Source: Gemmataceae bacterium
GTDB taxonomy: Bacteria; Planctomycetota; Planctomycetia; Gemmatales; Gemmataceae
Direction: 5' to 3'
Assembly: GCA_947490035.1 (NCBI GenBank)
Contig: CANLGS010000295.1
Coordinates: forward strand, 1 to 5,977
DNA length: 5,977 nt
The position numbers were made by a program, and so were the translations under genes. Of this stretch, positions 5,240 to 5,977 are shown in pieces (within the stretch, counting starts at the first letter, position 1; the number at the start of each line of letters is the position of its first letter). The notes beneath the pieces were generated by a model that saw only the letters and a program-made list of their open reading frames with translations, did no database searches and was not told where the DNA came from.

Positions 5240-5977
5240 TCATTTCTTCCGCCACACCTGATCCGCGGTCAGCCCTAACTTCGCCATCGCCGGCTGAATC
5301 TGGGCGTAGAAGCGGTTCGCGTCCAGCGGGTAACCGGCGGTCGGCACAATGCCCGGAACGTGCGTCGCCCAGTAGCGGTTGAACTGCCGCATGCACACCT
5401 CGCGCAGGTACTTGCACAGCATCGACGCGAGCGCCACCGCGACGCTATCGGCGTCGGCACGCGGGCGGAATGTGATCGTGATTTCGCGCGGCAGGCACTC
5501 GACGCGGTACCGGCTCTCCTCGGCGCCCTCGCGCTCCGCGATCACCCAGCCGTCGGGGAACGCTTCCTGAAGGATGCTGGCGTAGAAGTTCCGCCCGCCC
5601 TGCTTGTCGCACGCGAACGCGAGCGGCCCGCCGTCGGCCGGCACCGCGGCCGTCAGCGACACCAGCAGTTCGATCAGCCCGCGGCCGAGAACGGTGCCTT
5701 TCGAGCCGTACTCGTCCACCATGCGGTTGAACCGCGGCGCGGGCACGACGCGGTAGTCGCCGTACCACCGGTTGTCGATGGTGGTGCGCACCGGCTCCGA
5801 CGCTTCCCACTCCGCCCCAGGGTCGATGTGAAGCGGGAGTATAGCGCCGCCGTCGAACCACGTTTCCGCGCAGAGGTCTTCGCCCCACGGCGGAACCTCG
5901 CCGCCGCTCCAGAGAAAGTCGTGAATGGTGTGCGGGTCAGCGGCAGAGATGGACCACACGCCCCGTTCGAGCGCTTC
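5240..5977 (-). CDS. RNase HII-like protein, 5' end outside the window
   Basis: 245 residues are visible; the frame stays open to the window edge, so the true start lies beyond it and the GTG at 5959 is probably internal. The C-terminal half resembles the RNase H-like fold of ribonuclease HII. ACDKQGGRNFY (122-132) is in the place of the central Asp motif. RADADSVAVALASMLCKYLREVCM (173-196) parallels the 'D...IA.ASI.AK..RD' helix that carries another catalytic acid. VPGIVPTAGYPLDANRF (207-223) parallels the 'Y.....GY....H' segment near the C-terminus. RNase HII cleaves RNA-DNA junctions, but the N-terminal DEAGRG-type motif would be outside the window, so activity cannot be judged. I recall similar uncharacterised proteins in planctomycetes. 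It ends convergent with the Cys-rich gene, leaving a 152-base gap. The fragment is already longer than many complete RNase HII enzymes (about 200 residues). Confidence 0.55.
   Translation of the reverse strand, partial: EALERGVWSISAADPHTIHDFLWSGGEVPPWGEDLCAETWFDGGAILPLHIDPGAEWEASEPVRTTIDNRWYGDYRVVPAPRFNRMVDEYGSKGTVLGRGLIELLVSLTAAVPADGGPLAFACDKQGGRNFYASILQEAFPDGWVIAEREGAEESRYRVECLPREITITFRPRADADSVAVALASMLCKYLREVCMRQFNRYWATHVPGIVPTAGYPLDANRFYAQIQPAMAKLGLTADQVWRKK

Overview
The window looks like chromosomal DNA from a GC-rich planctomycete, most likely a Gemmata-type bacterium. This rests on the codon and base composition, on a Pro/Tyr/Cys-rich secreted protein with a small C-terminal domain of a kind I associate with Gemmataceae, on short secreted proteins of unknown function, and on a divergent RNase HII-like protein. 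The taxonomic call is inference from style and was not checked by search. I see no RNA genes, phage genes, transposase, CRISPR array or origin. No gene-free stretch exceeds 300 bases; the longest gap is about 216 bases.

Layout. Bases 1-194 hold two REP-like palindromic repeats and a possible promoter. They precede a plus-strand gene for a proline-rich secreted protein (195-1160). A strong hairpin at 1230-1256 lies in the convergent gap before a short secreted protein on the minus strand (1297-1617). Upstream of that gene is a possible 77-residue one-helix membrane protein (1684-1917, minus). Next comes a minus-strand pair: an MFS transporter of the anion:cation symporter type (2103-3380), preceded in transcription order by a secreted Kelch-type protein of the N-acetylneuraminate epimerase (NanM) / cyclically permuted mutarotase family (3489-4529). 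A divergent gap (4530-4745) carries a perfect REPIN-like inverted pair and a good sigma70-type promoter for a small Cys-rich exported or membrane-anchored protein (4746-5087, plus). The last gene, truncated by the window edge, encodes an RNase HII-like protein (5240-5977, minus).

How the genes work together. The epimerase/mutarotase and the transporter form a plausible two-gene unit: one would equilibrate sugar anomers (possibly sialic acid) in the periplasm and the other would import the product. No catabolic genes are visible. The other genes show no clear functional link to this pair.

The most striking signal lies between the genes. Nearly every gap contains inverted-repeat DNA. Three GTGG-headed REP-like palindromes or palindrome pairs occur, two of which differ only by two compensatory stem base-pair swaps. 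A 48-base inverted pair supplies the last codons and stop of the transporter gene. A heptamer array (GGTAAAA)n in inverted orientation supplies the last codons and stop of the Kelch gene and also sits just before the transporter start.
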